Shown here: positions 6,630 through 7,918 of the stretch, piece after piece | Layout: each line of letters begins with the position of its first letter | Numbering within the stretch: position 1 is the stretch's first letter | Source: Draconibacterium sp. | GTDB taxonomy: Bacteria > Bacteroidota > Bacteroidia > Bacteroidales > Prolixibacteraceae | Assembly (NCBI GenBank): GCA_027011835.1 | Contig: JALUZN010000293.1 | Location: 1-7,918, forward strand | Direction: 5' to 3' | DNA: 7,918 nt | Position numbers and translations under genes: made by a program | Notes under the pieces: generated by a model | The model's input: the letters and a program-made list of their open reading frames with translations, nothing else | The model's database searches: none | Told to the model about the DNA's origin: nothing

Positions 6630-7844
6630 ATGAAGAGACATATTGTACACCTCGATTTAGATACCTTTTTTGTTTCGTGCGAACGACTGATGGACAGAAC
6701 GTTAAATAATGTTCCTGTATTAATTGGTGGCACCGGCAACAGGGGAGTGGTGGCTGCGTGCAGTTACGAAACCCGCCGTTTTGGAGTTCACTCCGGAATG
6801 CCCATAAAAACAGCACGTATTTTATGCCCCGATGCAACAGTAATTCGCGGCAACAGCACCGTTTATACAAAGTTCTCCGAAATGGTTACCGATATTATTC
6901 GCGAGCAGTCGCCACTTTTCGAGAAATCATCAATCGACGAGTTTTATGTGGATGTTACCGGAATGGACAAATTTTTTGGCACCTACAAATGGGCAAAAGA
7001 GTTGCGCGAAAAAATAATAAAAGAGACAATGTTGCCCATTTCGTTTGCACTTTCAACCAACAAAACTGTTTCGAAAGTGGGTACCGGCGAGGCAAAACCC
7101 AACAACGGAATAAAAATTGCCGACGGGTTTGAAAAGCCGTTTCTTGCCCCGCTGTCGGTTCGGAAAATTCCAATGGTAGGTACAAAAACATACAACCTCC
7201 TCCGGAGTATGGGAGTGGAAAAGGTAAAAACCGTACAACAGATGCCGGTTGAACTGATGGAGAGTGTTCTCGGCAAAAACGGTACTATGCTTTGGAAAAA
7301 AGCACAAGGCATCGACAATTCTCCCGTTATTGCCTGGCACGAGCGCAAATCAATCTCCTCCGAGCGAACTTTCGAGCGCGACTCTACCGACATCTACAAA
7401 ATGAAAAGCATCCTTACTGCTATGGCCGAAAACCTCGCGTTTCAACTTCGCCGCGAAAATAAACTCACCGCCGTTGTATCGGTAAAAATCCGCTATTCCG
7501 ACTTCCAGACTTACAGCAAGCAGCGCCGCATTTCGTACACCTCGCTCGACCACACGCTTATCGAAACCACTCTTCAACTCTTCGAAACCCTCTACCGCCG
7601 CCGCGTTCTTATCCGTCTTATCGGCGTGCGTTTCAGTAATCTAATCGGAGGCAGCTACCAAATTCGTCTTTTCGAAGACTCCGAAAAACTAATTAAACTT
7701 TACCAGTCGATGGATATTATTCGTAAGAAATATGGAAAAACAGCCGTTAAACGCGCTGTAACAATGGGCGTAAACTCCACTGCCTCCGGCATCTCCCCGC
7801 GGGGAAAATTAATAAAGAAGAAGAATTCAGGAGGGTATGGATGA
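6630..7844 (+). CDS. dinB: DNA polymerase IV-type Y-family translesion polymerase
   Basis: The 404-residue protein is an error-prone DinB-class polymerase that copies past damaged bases. The palm has the catalytic acidic residues Asp9 in HLDLDTFF and Asp103-Glu104 in SSIDEFYVDVTG. Phe14 is in the steric-gate position that excludes ribonucleotides. The fingers segment includes SYETRRFGVHSGMP (45-58). A helix-hairpin-helix thumb lies around 172-235 and the little-finger domain around 242-345. QIRLF at 344-348 fits the QxxLF sliding-clamp binding motif. The protein runs 56 residues beyond it, so it is longer than E. coli Pol IV (351), and the last part (KLIKKKNSGGYG) is basic and low in complexity. 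ATG 6630 gives the normal family N-terminus. Two dyad repeats just upstream suggest control by the adjacent LexA/CI-like repressor. The stop codon overlaps the first unit of a heptamer repeat. Confidence 0.95.
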   Translation: MKRHIVHLDLDTFFVSCERLMDRTLNNVPVLIGGTGNRGVVAACSYETRRFGVHSGMPIKTARILCPDATVIRGNSTVYTKFSEMVTDIIREQSPLFEKSSIDEFYVDVTGMDKFFGTYKWAKELREKIIKETMLPISFALSTNKTVSKVGTGEAKPNNGIKIADGFEKPFLAPLSVRKIPMVGTKTYNLLRSMGVEKVKTVQQMPVELMESVLGKNGTMLWKKAQGIDNSPVIAWHERKSISSERTFERDSTDIYKMKSILTAMAENLAFQLRRENKLTAVVSVKIRYSDFQTYSKQRRISYTSLDHTLIETTLQLFETLYRRRVLIRLIGVRFSNLIGGSYQIRLFEDSEKLIKLYQSMDIIRKKYGKTAVKRAVTMGVNSTASGISPRGKLIKKKNSGGYG

Positions 7845-7905
7845 AGTTGGAAGGTAGAAGTTGGAAGTTAGAAGGTAGAAGTTAGAAGGCAGTAGGCAGA
7901 AGTTT
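7843..7905. repeat. Heptanucleotide tandem repeat, nine GAAGKTR-like units
   Basis: Nine consecutive 7-bp units can be read: GAAGTTG, GAAGGTA, GAAGTTG, GAAGTTA, GAAGGTA, GAAGTTA, GAAGGCA, GTAGGCA, GAAGTTT. The first begins inside the TGA stop codon of the polymerase gene. Seven is not a multiple of three, so the array cannot keep a single repeating peptide frame. A tiny frame starting at ATG 7841 would encode only 14 residues and is not credible. The remaining 13 bases of the window show nothing. Confidence 0.85.
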
Positions 7906-7918
7906 GTTCTGTATATAT

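Overview
The window looks like chromosomal DNA of a member of the Bacteroidota, most likely a Bacteroidales/Marinilabiliales-type marine or anaerobic lineage. The evidence is a DUF4293 membrane protein (a family known from this phylum), a TAnnTTTG-type promoter in front of it, an exported protein whose signal peptide is probably cut before glutamine, absence of clear Shine-Dalgarno sites, and heptanucleotide intergenic repeats. Genus-level placement is inference. I see no rRNA, tRNA, CRISPR array, insertion sequence with a transposase, or phage gene.

Layout. Positions 34-5156 carry four plus-strand genes: a small exported protein of unknown function (34-579); a large UvrD/AddA-type helicase fused to a PD-(D/E)XK nuclease (667-3885, starting at ATG 667 rather than at an upstream TTG); a four-helix DUF4293 membrane protein (3932-4375) with its own promoter; and a MurU-like sugar-1-phosphate nucleotidyltransferase (4437-5156). 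A convergent minus-strand gene (5186-5893) encodes a LexA/CI-like repressor: an HTH domain joined to an S24 self-cleaving domain with an Ala-Gly cleavage site and a Ser/Lys dyad. A 736-bp non-coding region (5894-6629) follows, and then a DinB-type Y-family DNA polymerase (6630-7844) transcribed away from the repressor. The polymerase gene ends inside a heptanucleotide tandem repeat (7843-7905).

The most interesting part is 5186-7844. A repressor built to cleave itself on DNA damage stands divergent from a translesion polymerase. Two tandem 17-bp dyads of the form TGAC-N9-(G/A)TCA lie in the 45 bases before the polymerase start and match each other at 13 of 17 positions. They are good candidates for this repressor's operators, so the pair is probably a damage-inducible mutagenesis unit. 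The DNA between the two genes is filled by a REP/MITE-like repeat: two direct copies of about 148 bp with 5 differences, hairpins centred on CTAAAG/CTTTAG, and a 230-bp block bounded by 15-bp perfect inverted repeats. The repeat begins only 28 bp from the repressor start codon, so the repressor's promoter must lie wholly or partly inside it. The helicase-nuclease adds a recombinational repair function to the same neighbourhood, but nothing shows co-regulation with the repressor-polymerase pair.
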